Program-made: the position numbers and the translations under genes | Assembly (NCBI GenBank): GCA_028023455.1 | Contig: JAQFVV010000028.1 | Location: 374,001 to 438,000, forward strand | From: Epiperipatus broadwayi | Lineage: Eukaryota > Onychophora > Udeonychophora > Euonychophora > Peripatidae | Length of the DNA: 64,000 nucleotides | Direction: 5' to 3' | Notes under the pieces: model-generated | What the model was told of the DNA's origin: nothing | Seen by the model: only the letters and a program-made list of their open reading frames with translations | Databases searched by the model: none | Shown here: positions 12,079 to 22,768 of the stretch, piece by piece | Layout: each line of letters begins with the position of its first letter | How positions within the stretch are numbered: position 1 is the first letter of the stretch

Positions 12079-12120
12079 TCCCCAGACTAGTTTCTGGCTT
12101 ATGGCCTTCATCAGCAAGGA
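12079..12120 (-). ncRNA. Hammerhead ribozyme motif (type I), family A
   Basis: Read on the minus strand: stem I 5' side TCCTTG, CTGATGA, stem II GGC/GCC closed by CATAA, GAAAC, TA, GTC, then TGGGGA. Stem I still pairs through G·U wobbles. An A·A apposition sits at the base of stem II, as in the sister copies, which may lower activity. Confidence 0.65.
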
Positions 12121-12782
12121 GCCTTGGATCTGAGAGCACTGCACCTAGATCTTAGCATCTAATGCAATCCTCCAGGAACCATCTTTTATCTCCATTTAAC
12201 TACAAAACTATGAATCTTAAACTGAAAACACCTTAATAATTTTCAATCCAAGGCCATCAGCTTATATAGTCATATGGGTGTGAACCCAGTTCAGTACCTA
12301 TACATTTTGGTGCCTTTGGTTCTTTAATAACCATAACTACCACTATCCTATTAGGCAGGATTGGTTTTAAACCAATAAACATCACATGACTATCTCCTCT
12401 TATGCTTGTGCATAGCTGTTGTTAAAACAGGCAAAACTCACTATATATATTGCCACACACAGCAAGCTAGAGTAATCAATGGATTAACAGTTATACACAA
12501 GCAGAATAGGAGGTAGTCATGTGATGTTTATTAGTTTAAAACCAATCCTGCCTAATAGGATAGTGGTGGCTATGGTTATTAAAGAACCAAAGACACCAAA
12601 ATCTATGGGTACTGAACTGGGTTCAGACCCATATGACTTTATAAGCTAATGGGCTTGTATTGAAAACATTAAGGTGTTTTCAGTTTAAGACTCAGTTTTG
12701 CAGTTAAATGGAGATAAAAGGTGGTTGCTGGAGGGTTGTATTAAATCCTAAGATCTAGATGCAGTGCTCTCAGATCCAAGGC

Positions 12783-12824
12783 TCCTCACTGACGAAGGCC
12801 ATAAGCCAGAAACTAGTCTGGGGA
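12783..12824 (+). ncRNA. Hammerhead ribozyme motif (type I), family A
   Basis: Stem I is TCCTCA (12783-12788) with TGGGGA (12819-12824), six pairs including one G·U. The conserved core is CTGACGA (12789-12795) and GAAAC (12809-12813). Stem II is GGC/GCC with loop CATAA and an unpaired A on each side. GTC at 12816-12818 would be the cleavage triplet. Stem III is only AC/GT around TA, so a palindromic ACTAGT helix between two molecules is more likely than a hairpin. The motif match is direct. Activity is inferred. Confidence 0.75.
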
Positions 12825-12999
12825 TATTGGATCAGTGTGTACTAGATGGGATTTTATGCACAAGCCTTTTGGCATCCATTGATTACTCTAGCTTGCTGTG
12901 TGTGGCAATATATATAGTGAGTTTTGCCTGTTTTAACAATAGTTATACACAAGCATAAGAGAGGGTAGTCATGTGATGTTTATTGGCTTAAGTTAATTA

Positions 13000-13735
13000 A
13001 TCAATTAAAAATAATCTTTATTAAATTTAAATCAGTAAATTAATTATAAAACAACGCAAAGATATATTTTAATGTAAAAATAAGTTATTTCACATTTAAT
13101 GTTGAATAACATAAAACTGAATGTTCAGAATTTTGCTATACTTTATTTTTATTGCAAACATTTTTGACCAATTTCTATTTATTTATTTTTTAAATTTTTA
13201 TTTACAGAAACTTTTAAAAACTATTTTTAAAGTGATTTTTTTTTTTCTAGTAATTTTTTTACAGTTCAAATTTATAGGCAGTTCTGTTTTAATTACTGAA
13301 ACCTAAGTTTCATATTTTACACTTGAGTGTGCTTGAAAATCAAAGATAATAGTGGTGAATAATTATAATAACTCACTACCTTTATATAATTTAAATAACA
13401 ACATTAGCATATTAAGTGGGGACTTCATTTTCTTTTTTACTAATTTGCCTAACGATTATTATGTTACTTAGGAGATTTACAAGAAAAGCAAACTAAAACA
13501 TTTTAACATGTTGAAAAAAGTGCATAATAATGGGTAATTTATCATCAAATAAGTCTTACTCTCATTAATTATATTCTTATACTTTGTTTTAAAAATGTTT
13601 ACACAACTTTGAAACAAATAATAAAGACCTTATTAAGCTTAAAGAATCATCTATAAAGTGACCAGTAATTTTCTTATTCTTGATTTTAAATAAATCTTGA
13701 ATACTTTGAGTTCCTAAAAAAAGTACTATGATTAA
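13000..13735. other. AT-rich, no gene seen
   Basis: Runs of T near 13236-13260 and nothing that I can name. Confidence 0.5.
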
Positions 13736-13740
13736 GTATT

Positions 13741-13967
13741 AAATATTGCTAGATGAGATAATAGATAGACAATTGAAATCTTAAACTGAATTCCATCAGA
13801 TTGTAAAAGACCCAGAAAGAGACCACATGTGAGCTGGATGGATGAAATAAGAAAGTGTGCAGGGATGATGTGGTGAAGAGAAGCTAAAGATCGGTAAAGA
13901 TGGATCAAACTTGGAGAGACCTTTATCATGCAGTGGATTGATAATGGTTGATGATGATGATGATGAT
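13741..13967 (+). mobile_element. RTE-like LINE, 3' fragment
   Basis: Matches the last 220 bp of the LINE at 59634-62851, from the aatattgctaga region through the C-terminal codons to the terminal TGATGATGA tail. The coding frame is broken (a TGA after gatgtgg at about 13872). It is a typical 5'-truncated, old insertion. No clear target duplication was found. Confidence 0.85.
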
Positions 13968-14840
13968 ATTTTAAAGATATAATTAAAAATTTTGCTCCCA
14001 CACAAACATTCTTGAAACATATGAATAAAGACAACTGATTAAAAAAAAGATCCTCTAGATATATTTCATGTTTACTCAGCATTTTTAGTTGGCCCAGTTT
14101 ATAATCTCTTTCATGGGTTTCCATATTTTGTTCAGCACTCAGAATTTTGACCACATCCATTTCAGTATTACTAATCATTAATTAATCTAGATGTTATTAT
14201 ATCATTCCTATCCCACACATAAACTTTAAACCAAGCTAAAGATTAAATATAAACACATGGATGATTAATACAATATCTTTTTAGATATAGCCAAAACATT
14301 CACTCCACTACACAATTTAAAAACATATGAATAAAGATAAATCCCCAAGATACATTTCACTTTAAGCAAGCACTTTTCAGTAGGCCTAGTGAAGATATTT
14401 TACATGTATTTTCAGTTTGGGAATAAAGTTTAAATTTTCTGGGTTGGGATTGATATGATAATCTTTAGCCAAAAAATATAATCATGAATATATTTATCAA
14501 AAATAGATTCTATCAAAGATCTGACTGCAGGAAATTTAACACTTCTATACCTAATTGCAGTATATATTGAAATGATATATGATGAAATAAAGTTGTGATG
14601 TGTGATGCAAAATAAACAAATCAAATAAATATCAGCAGATAATCAGCAACAAATTAGCCAACAGTGGTCCTTTGTGATTGAATTTAAAAAAGACATATTA
14701 TAAAATGTTAGACTATTCATCATCCATCCATTGCCAAACTTGGGGCATAATATTATTATACAAGAGCAACTATTATAGTCTCTGCTTTATGTCTTATGCA
14801 ATGTTATATTGCTAAGACTACTAATATATGGTATGGCTGA
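13968..14840. other. AT-rich, diverged direct repeat
   Basis: Two similar blocks, around 13995-14070 and 14290-14370, share cattc followed by aaacatatgaataaagac-like text. They suggest an old internal duplication. No gene is visible. Confidence 0.4.
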
Positions 14841-14844
14841 ATAT

Positions 14845-15130
14845 CTATCAGCCCCATATAGCTATTTGAGTTGGATAGCTGGGTTTGAAGACATGCAGAT
14901 GTCTGAAAATTTCAGATTTTCCACTCAATAGATAACTTTTAGAGAAGTGCTTGGCTTTGGGTTGGTATTTTTAGATCTAGTGTCTGAACCTACCCTGGAA
15001 CCTCTCTGAGCAGTGCCAAAGCACAAAACCATTGTCAGGGGTTTGGGGGGTTCCTGACAGAGATATTTTAAGTGCTGGCTCCAGCTAAGCATTTATCACA
15101 AAGCTTGTTGAGGAATTGGAAATCCTCATT
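14845..15130 (+). mobile_element. Family B repeat with hammerhead remnant
   Basis: The interior parallels 5745-5985: gctatttgag, then tgtctgaaaa-ttcaga, then aagtgcttgg. It ends with the hammerhead-like motif at 14999-15043 and then aaagcttgttgagg, also present at 39230 and 39465. It is a one-armed copy. Confidence 0.6.
14999..15043 (+). ncRNA. Hammerhead-like motif with mutated core
   Basis: Stem I is AACCTCT with AGGGGTT, seven pairs. Stem II is GTGC/GCAC with loop CAAA, perfectly paired. The cleavage triplet is GTC (15034-15036). Two core positions are changed: CTGAGCA in place of CTGANGA, and AAAAC in place of GAAAC. It is probably inactive, but its stem I differs from copies elsewhere by paired substitutions, which supports a conserved RNA fold. 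Confidence 0.6.
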
Positions 15131-15370
15131 GTTTATAACTTACAAGCTTAAGAGATATGGCCATGTGATCGACTCTTATTTCAACGATTAATATTTCTGC
15201 CACATACTCAAACATAAGTGCTAAAGTAACTATTACAATAAACATATCAAAATTTCCAGGATTATTATAACAATGCTGATCACCATCAATGTTTAGTGCC
15301 ACCTGGTATCATGAGTATACTGGCTATCAATAAAATAATTATCATCACAAAAATTAATAAAGTAAATGTT

Positions 15371-15835
15371 TAAATCAATAAACATCACATGATCACCATT
15401 TCTTATGCTTGCTTATAACTGTTGTTACAACAGGCAACACTCACTATACATATTGCCACACACAGCAAGCTAGAGTAATCAATGGATGCCAGATGGCTTG
15501 TACATAAAATCACCAAAATGTATAGGTACTGAACTGAGTTTAGACCTATATGACTATATAAGCTAATAAGCTTGGATTGAAAATATTAAAGGTGTTTTCA
15601 ATTTAAGACTCATAGCTTTGTAGTTAAGTGGAGTTAAAAGGTGGCTTCTGGAGGGTTGCATTAAATCCTAAGATCTAGGTGCAGTGCTTTCAGATCCAAG
15701 GCTCCTCACTGATGAAGGCCACAAGCCAGAAACTAGTCTGGGGATACTGGATGAGTAGGCACTAAATGGGGATTTTATGCACAAGTCTTGCTGTGTGTGG
15801 CAATACGTATAGTGAGTTTTGCCTGTTTTAAAACT
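15371..15835 (+). mobile_element. Family A fold-back copy
   Basis: The left part (15371-15512) is the minus-orientation end, with aacaggcaa and gccacacacagcaagc. At about 15513 it switches to plus-orientation monomer sequence that runs to the complementary end at about 15832. The inverted arms are about 110 bp. One full hammerhead motif lies inside. Confidence 0.75.
15703..15744 (+). ncRNA. Hammerhead ribozyme motif (type I), family A
   Basis: TCCTCA (15703-15708) pairs with TGGGGA (15739-15744). CTGATGA is at 15709-15715, stem II is GGC/GCC with a CACAA loop, GAAAC is at 15729-15733 and GTC at 15736-15738. All invariant core residues are present. It is the least altered copy of this family in the window. 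Confidence 0.75.
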
Positions 15836-15839
15836 TTAA

Positions 15840-16190
15840 ATGTAATCATTATTACTTTTGGGCCATCTAAATAATTCTAAAAAGAATTATATAAATGTTC
15901 ACACACATATACATCCCATATACGATTAACCTAAACCCCTGAAGACTGTAAACAAGAGAAAATATTTAGACTATGTTAGTATTAAATAGATTCACTGGAA
16001 TAACTCGTAATAATGATTAATACAGTTATCGATTAGTAATAAGAGTAGTTAAGGGCCTAATAAGTATACTATATTTTGAGCAAATCATTTTGATATCAAC
16101 AGAAAAGTATTTCAATTGATAAAAAAATCAAGCAATAAAATTTATAGACATAAATATGTTATAGCATATAAATAGAACTTTTAATAGATT
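15840..16190. other. AT-rich spacer
   Basis: Nothing recognisable. Confidence 0.5.
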
Positions 16191-16194
16191 GAAA

Positions 16195-16755
16195 TATAGA
16201 TAAAATAATACAGAAGCACTGAAAAATCCAAGCAAGCTATAAATAAACTAAACTATCAGTAAATGTAAATGTGGAATGAGCCCACCTATATCTTAGCTTT
16301 GATTGTATATAAGCATACCATTTACTGACATATTTGCATGCGGAGTGTGATTTATAAATACCTATAGAAAAATGCTGAACCTCAGATTTTAACATCATTT
16401 AATATTAAATTAATCTTCAATTAATACATGTAAATATAACTTCTAATAGCAAGAAAACATAGATGACATAATATTGAAGCACTGAAAACATTCAGCGAAC
16501 TATAAATAAACTATCGGTAAACGTAAATTGCCTTTCTCGCTAGATATTTGTAGTGATTTCATAATAGCTTATAGTTGCCTTGAAATTATGTTAATATATA
16601 GAAATCATGCCTGCATATAAATATATCAGTATATGGTATGCTTATATATGATCAAAACTAAAGTATAGTTGGTCTCATTATACATTTACATTTACTGATA
16701 GTTTAGTTTACTTATAGCTTGTTGGGGATTTTCAGTGCTTCATATTATTTCATAT
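16195..16755. repeat. Fold-back repeat, about 140-bp arms
   Basis: The block cagaagcactgaaaaatc through atcagtaaatgtaaatg (16212-16274) is complemented at about 16665-16745. A third, direct copy of the left block lies at about 16475-16530. No ORF and no hammerhead core were found. Confidence 0.6.
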
Positions 16756-16859
16756 AATATATAAGTATACAGACATGTGTGCATGGTAATATAAAATATT
16801 CCAATCATCTATATGCCAATAAATATTATTCCATATTAGTATACCATTAATGAATCATT

Positions 16860-17525
16860 TTAGATATATGCACATATTAATGTAAAAAAAATACTAAAAC
16901 AGAGTTTAAATATAAGATTTAGTAATATCTATTGTACCAAGTATACTTTCAACACTCTCGTGCCATATTCACGTTTAGTCTGCTGAGAATGTTAATTTTT
17001 TGCTGATTTGAATGCTATTTTATTTTGGTTCATTATATATTCATTTTGTGTAATGTCTTTTATTTTACATTTGTGGTTCTTTCTTTCTTTGCATATAATT
17101 TAGACAACATTTGGATCACAACTATGACCATCTTCTCATTCATGATTATGGAAGATAGATGAATTAACAGCTTTGGGCTTAATCTTAGATTTATTATACC
17201 TTAATGAATGTTGAGTCATTCTAGTTCTAAGATTTGCCCTGGTCTCACCATAGTACACATATGGGCAATCTTTTTGGCTGCAATTTACAGCACAAATCAC
17301 GTGTGAAGAAAGAAATGACTGCAAATGTAAAATAAAGGAGGTATGGTTCATTTCAAATCAGCCAATGATTAATGTTCCTAGCAGACTAATGTGATGCAAA
17401 AGCGTTGAAAGTATTCTTGGTGCAATAAATCTTACTAAATTTTGTATTTAAACTCAGTTTTAGTATTCTTTACATTAGTATTTAGAATGGCAGAGTATGA
17501 AAATGTAAATATATATGCACATATA
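16860..17525 (-). mobile_element. Penelope-like element relic with inverted flanks
   Basis: Sequence at about 16867-16995 is inverted at about 17370-17520: for example aaaatactaaaacagagttt on the left corresponds to aaactcagttttagtatt on the right, and agtatactttcaac to gttgaaagtattctt. Between them lies a minus-strand GIY-YIG endonuclease fragment. Inverted or partial pseudo-LTRs flanking a GIY-YIG-bearing ORF are typical of Penelope-like elements. The reverse transcriptase part is absent. Confidence 0.6.
17136..17351 (-). pseudogene. GIY-YIG endonuclease fragment, Penelope-type
   Basis: The 71-residue open stretch contains a cysteine-rich lead-in (CAVNCSQKDCP), then VYYGET, the YIG-equivalent, then LRTRMTQH with the expected arginine and histidine. 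HNHE follows, ending at a TGA. Past that stop the frame continues with DGHSCD, as expected for the domain end, so this stop is a mutation. In Penelope-like elements this domain follows the reverse transcriptase and nicks the target. Free-standing GIY-YIG nucleases of other kinds cannot be excluded, but the inverted flanks favour Penelope. Confidence 0.6.
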
Positions 17526-17529
17526 TATA

Positions 17530-18690
17530 TCACACCCATACTCTAGAATCAACATTTTGTGGTATTTTATGTGTCTAATAATAATAAGGAATTGCTTGCC
17601 TTCGTATTATATTGCCTAGTTATTTCTATCTGTCTTAAAACAAATAACATTCATTCCTCTTACAGAAGCATTCTTAATTTTGATGAGGTCTAATATATAT
17701 ATATATAAAACAGCAAAATTAATATATCTAATGATAATCAATTTATGTAAATGTTAAATCTAAAACATTAAAAATTCAATGTTTTAAATTAAAACCCAAC
17801 ATGAGATTAATTGAAATAAAAACATTGGTTTCAAAATCATAAATGTGATAAAATTCAAAAAGTTGTCATTAGAAATGATGTATACATATTAAAGAATGTT
17901 TATGAGACATCCAAACAACCGAAGGATTATATTATGTGAATATCTTTTTTTATTATTATTATTTATGAAGTTTGTGTCTAAACGATTAAGTTGGCGAAAG
18001 TACGATAATGAATTTGTTAAAATTAAAACTAAACTAAATTAATAAAGTCAACTAATCACAAAGAATTTAAATTAAACTGCAAATCAATAAGATTTACATT
18101 CCTGACATAAAATCTATATAATGTGTACTGATTAATTGAATTCGTTATTTCTTAATGGTCTTAGTATACCAAATGGCTAATTGATATATGTATTCTAAAT
18201 ATATTACACAAATGACTAGAAAATAACAGTTGATTAATGTAAAATAATAAATAACACACTAAGATAAAAGCATTTACACCACAATACATATAAAGCAAAT
18301 AAATAGATTGGCATATGCACAAAAGTAATTTAGAATACAATCACTGTGACAGAAATTAAATGTGATTTAATTTTTCAATGCCAAATTCGAAATCAGATAA
18401 ATAAAGGAGAAAATGCTTGGTTAGATAGATAATTACTTATAAATTATCACTGGCTTTTTCAAAGCTAAAAGTTTTAAAAAAAATATAAACTGTATAGGAG
18501 TGACACCTATATTTCATCAAGTCTGTTTAAAGTTAAAACAATGTACAAATTATAGATGCCAGATGGCACAAACAATCGTTTCAAATTCTGTATTTATAAT
18601 TATATGAAAATAAAAACTATAATAAAATATAAAAGGACGTATAAAGACACTAAAAGTAGATTATTGTTATTTAATAATGTAAGGCAGACA
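17530..18690. other. AT-rich, no gene seen
   Basis: A TA run near 17693-17707 and an ATT run near 17948-17965 are the only simple repeats. No coding feature is supported. Confidence 0.5.
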
Positions 18691-18693
18691 AAG

Positions 18694-18788
18694 TTTTTTT
18701 TTTTTTTCCACGTGTCAAAGCATCGGCCGGGAAGCGAACCCGCGACAACTGCTTGTAAGGCACACCACTCGGCCACCAACGCTTGACA
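18694..18788 (-). mobile_element. tRNA-shaped SINE
   Basis: The minus strand reads tgtcaagcgttggtggccga, A box ggccgagtggt, an anticodon loop CTTACAA, B box gggttcgcttcc, then gatgctttgacacgtgg and a 15-A tail. The outer tgtcaa and ttgaca pair with each other and extend the acceptor stem. Similar bases (aggcaga...aagttt) on both sides suggest a short target duplication. Not a functional tRNA gene, because the segment before the T arm is irregular. Confidence 0.8.
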
Positions 18789-18799
18789 GGCAGAAGTTT

Positions 18800-20235
18800 T
18801 AGATCTTAAGGAAAAAGGAAAAATGAAATAAGGATTTGGACTATAGATATAATTTTATGTAGTCATAGGGGAGAGCATTGGAGATTTATTTTTGGAGTGT
18901 AGGGTGCTGAAAAAGGATTGAAGGTAGAAAAAACTTGAAATAAAAAGAATGAAAAAGGTAGAGGTTTTATGATTTTTTATTTAAGACTTTTTAATGAAAT
19001 TAGAGAGTATAAAAATGGTTAAAGGAACTATCAAAATATCTTTGATTAAAATAGGATAAGAGAAAGAAAAAAATGAACCAGAGATAAAAAAATAAGTAGG
19101 GAATATGATGTAAGGAGTAAATAAGTTTATTGTGGTATGCATGAATTTTAGAGGGAGAAAATATTTAACTTAGTTAACAAGGCTTTTGGGATCATAGCAT
19201 TATGTGCTTTCATTTAAGAAAACAAACAAACCATGTTACACCACCTTACATTAGATCAGTCATCATTGCTAAGAGAATAAACATTTATTAAAATATACAT
19301 AATTTCTGCATTAATTTAAAACCTCAATCAAATAAACAATTTGTAATTAAACTTATACATTTTTATCTTAGTACTTTTGAAAAATTAAAAAGCAAAAGCA
19401 ATATTAGTAGATGGATTCGTTGCTCTGTTAAATGGAAAATAAAATGTAGAAACTAATCGTCAAAATCTGTAGCAACTGATTGCAGTGCCCCTATGTTAAC
19501 TTTCTTACTACATGCATTAAAGTATACATATATTAAAATAATAACCAAAAAAAGCAAAAAATAAAACTGTATAAACAGATATGAGTAATACAATTAACTA
19601 TTAAGATATAAAAAAGTAATCAACTTTCGATATGATGAACAAAAAACACTTTCACACCCATAATATATTTCAACCTAAGAGATTTGTTTTTATTCCATAT
19701 AAAAATATATCTTTGAATAATGAAAAAAAAATAGGGTAGTTTTAAAGCAAAGAAAACACACAACAATACTTTTACATCATCAACTCTTTTATATATGAGA
19801 TATATTATCCAGGTTCATCCATTTGTAATTGTCAATAATATTGTATTGATGTTTTGCTGGAATATACCTCCTACTATCTGGGTATGAAATGCGATATATA
19901 AATATATTTAAATTTAATGTTTTTATTGGGTTAATATAGATATAAATTATTAATAAATGGGAATTCTATTATATAACTGAAGATAAAATCACAACTATTA
20001 AAGTTCATCAACCATTAGGACACTTCTGGCTAAAAGAAAACAATAGCAAACCTGTCCAAGCTACTACTAATCAAAATGAGACCTCTTTTAATCAGTCACG
20101 TTATTTTGTACAACTAGTAGCTGGATAATTCTGGACAATAATATTCATTATATATATATATATCACATTAACGCAAACATTATATATGTTTTTTTTAAAA
20201 AAATACACTTACTGTTATAGTTCTGTTCAATAATT
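18800..20235. other. AT-rich, no gene seen
   Basis: Purine-biased text at 18800-19090 could be a decayed ORF (many gaaaaagg words), but no family is recognisable. The rest is simple AT-rich sequence. Confidence 0.4.
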
Positions 20236-20239
20236 AATT

Positions 20240-20700
20240 TATTAATAATAAATAATGATAATTTAAATAGCGCTATCACATTTATAACATAAAGCTGTAT
20301 AACCCAGAATGGACTTCAATTTTTGCACAACACCAAAAAGTATCAGGACACGAGTTTGAACCCGCATCTGCAAAATTGGTTTGTACTGAGAGGCATGATG
20401 TTAAGCGTAAGGTATAGGAGGCTTACTTCATAGCAGAGGACTCCTTCGCCATTAATCGTAAAGAAGCATGTTTTGCTATATCAAAAAGATGGTCTGATTG
20501 ACTCATTTGCATAGTTTGCATATTATACTTATAGAATGATTTCAACGAACGAGTCACAACTAGCTATGATTATGAAAAGTACAGTTTCTCGAAAGCGCTC
20601 AGCCATTTTAACTGACTAATTGATATTAATTATACAGCTTTACGTTATAAGTGTGATAGCACTTTTTAATATTATCATAATTTGGACAAGCGTAAAGCAT
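20240..20700. repeat. Fold-back repeat with about 60-bp arms
   Basis: The block from atttaaatagcgctatcaca to agctgtataa (20260-20303) is complemented at 20632-20680, from ttatacagctttacg to tgatagcac. The interior includes a B-box-like gggttcaaactcg on the minus strand near 20350, possibly a SINE remnant. Confidence 0.55.
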
Positions 20701-20892
20701 AAATCTACAAATTATTACTTAATAATAAATAAATGAATTGACATTTAATTGTTTATGACACTTTTGCCTTTCAATTATATTTAGGAAAATAAAAAAAACC
20801 TTTTTTTAAAACATTAAAATTTAACCCTCTCCCTCCATCTTTTCTCATTTTTTATAAATTTAAATTTTTTTTTTTATCTTACAACTTTTTAT

Positions 20893-21070
20893 TAATTAGA
20901 GAGGGTTTGAACACAGACTTTCAAGCTGCCTTTGGCCATCTTTTCCATCGTATATAACCGATACACATGAATGTGGTCATGTTTATCGGTTATATAAAAT
21001 AGAATGGGTGATAGAAGAAAGCTTGAGAGTATGTGTTCAAATCCTCTCTAATTATTAAAAAGTTATAAGG
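20893..21070. mobile_element. Fold-back element, family E
   Basis: Arms: aattagagagggtttgaaca at about 20895 is complemented near 21030-21050, and the centre is a hairpin around the cgatacacatgaatgtgg region. A further one-armed piece follows at 21085-21180. The gtttgaacacagactttcaag text identifies it with 8973-9197. Confidence 0.6.
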
Positions 21071-21526
21071 CAAAAAAATCTTTTGTGGTCATGTGGACCG
21101 GTTATAAAAGTTGGAGTGGATGACTGGAAAGAGCTTGAAAACCTGTATTTAAACCCCCTATAATTACACCTAAAGCTTAAGTATATACATTATACTTGTA
21201 TTCAAAAAAAACTTTTTATTAAATTTATAGGAAAAGGAGAAAAAGTGATGGAAAGGGGTTAAGTTTAAATATTTATATATATATATAATGACTTTTATTG
21301 TCCGGAATTATCCACAATCAATTTTGGTGTCTAGCTAATCTGTAAGTACCCTCTTCTTTTTCTTTTCTTGATAAAAAGTTCTGTAACATACTGCGTCTTT
21401 TTCTATTGCCCTCCTAAGAAATAGAGAATCATATGAGAGTAGAATGTATGAAAGTCGAGGACCACCTGTACATCTAAAATAACACAGCCAAGCATCGTTA
21501 GCATTGATTTTCAGCTGCATATCCTA

Positions 21527-21725
21527 CTACAGTACTGCCATCTAATGTAAAGTTGAGTAATCACTAGAAGACTAGGTGGTAATGCTTATTAAATTGTTAT
21601 CAAGTGCAGTCATATCCATATGTCCAGATTAAGATATGGATAGAAAAAGCACTGAATAGGGATTTAAAGAGCATTACCATTTAGTATTGATTGATTATTC
21701 TACCCTACTCTTGATGGTAGAGCTG
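21527..21725. mobile_element. Family A-like fragment, diverged
   Basis: Begins with tactgccatctaatgtaaag and ends near ttgattattctaccc. The gcactgaatagggatt stretch resembles the post-hammerhead part of family A. The ribozyme core itself is not recognisable. Confidence 0.4.
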
Positions 21726-21814
21726 AAGGAGTAGAATTTGCTTTTGAAAAGTATAATTATAACCCAAATAGTTGAAATGTATCTACTAGTAGTTAGTAAT
21801 AAAAATATTGTAAA

Positions 21815-21965
21815 TAGCCCTGCATGGTCTGGTACAGGTGATAGTTTCCTACTTTATATCAGAAGGTTCCAGGATCAACTCCGGCACTCATGGGTCTGAC
21901 ACTTGAACTTCTTATGAATTCCTGAAAAATAAGGCCATATACCCTTTTCTTATTGTAAAATAAAT
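21815..21965 (+). mobile_element. SINE family H copy
   Basis: The order is gccctgcatggtctgg (A-box region), aggatcaactccggc (B-box region) and cttgaacttcttatgaattcc (3' block), followed by a T-rich end. This is one of the better preserved copies outside the 29-kb cluster. Confidence 0.6.
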
Positions 21966-21999
21966 GCATTCCATTGATGTTTTATTATATTAATTTTCC

Positions 22000-22100
22000 T
22001 CAATAAGCTTGTCATAAGCTTTAGTACCGGTTAAGACCTGTAGAGGTCCCTATCTCCCCATTTTCACGTGCATATTCTTAAGGTTTACAGCCTTAGTAAA
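22000..22100 (+). repeat. Repeat family D, single arm
   Basis: The order is ataagcttgtcataagc, then ggttaagacctgtagaggtc, then ttttcacgtgcata, then acagccttagtaaatatta. The same order forms the arms of the fold-back at 49455-49625. Confidence 0.6.
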
Positions 22101-22574
22101 TATTACTTATGGAAATGTTTTAAAAATTGTGTTCAGTTGTGCAAGAACCTCAAACATTCTTTGTTTCTAATATTTTTTAAAAAATATCAATCCGTTTATT
22201 TAATTATTATCTATTTATGGAGAGCCTTAATCTAAACATTTGCATAATCCTTGTGATATAAGTTATTAGTCATTAAGCTGTTCTGTTTTCCAACACAAAA
22301 ATATAACATTTATGCGTCAAAAACATACTAGATTTACTAAATAAGTCTAAATTATATACTCTGTTATTTTTATATTATATACATGTGTGCTTTAATTTGA
22401 AAGTACAAGAAAATATATAGCATTAGCATTCAAATTCATCTTAATATTTCTCTGTTGAAGGAGGATCGACACATATAAACAAAATGTTTTAATTATGAAA
22501 CATTAAAATCGATAATACATTGATATATGTGAATGTTTAATTAAACATTGCAGAAAGCTAATTGATGAGGTTTT

Positions 22575-22768
22575 TTGTAAAATATTTATTTAATGGTCAA
22601 TGACTAGATAAGTCAGAGAAATATAATCTAATACAAATAAAACAGCGTATAATACTAATTTTTATAATAAACATCATATGATCATTTTTATAATGCTAAT
22701 CAGTAGCAAATTCTCTATATCTCATTATAGTTCTTCCATCTGGTGTAAGCTTTAGTAACTAAAAGAAG
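22575..22768 (+). repeat. Tandem array, unit 1 (about 170 bp)
   Basis: Ends with tggtgtaagctttagtaactaa, the unit boundary seen again at 24430, 24605 and 24773. The array is split here by the palindromic insertion that follows. Confidence 0.7.

Larger units (their letters stand above)
11966..12990. mobile_element. Family A array: tandem and inverted monomers
   Basis: The block starting ttaaaacaggcaaaactcac occurs at 11966 and again at 12422, giving a direct repeat of about 456 bp in minus orientation. From about 12483 the sequence turns around: ttatacacaagca recurs at 12491 and 12943, a plus-orientation monomer of about 452 bp. Each full monomer carries one hammerhead motif. Tandem monomers with one ribozyme each match the organisation described for retrozymes and for Penelope-like pseudo-LTRs. 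There is no ORF, so any movement would depend on enzymes supplied elsewhere. Confidence 0.75.

Noticed and set aside
13732-14178. 148-codon minus-strand ORF
   Set aside because: Its middle part is the antisense of a LINE 3' fragment and its TGATGATGA tail, which explains the histidine run. The rest has no recognisable domain.
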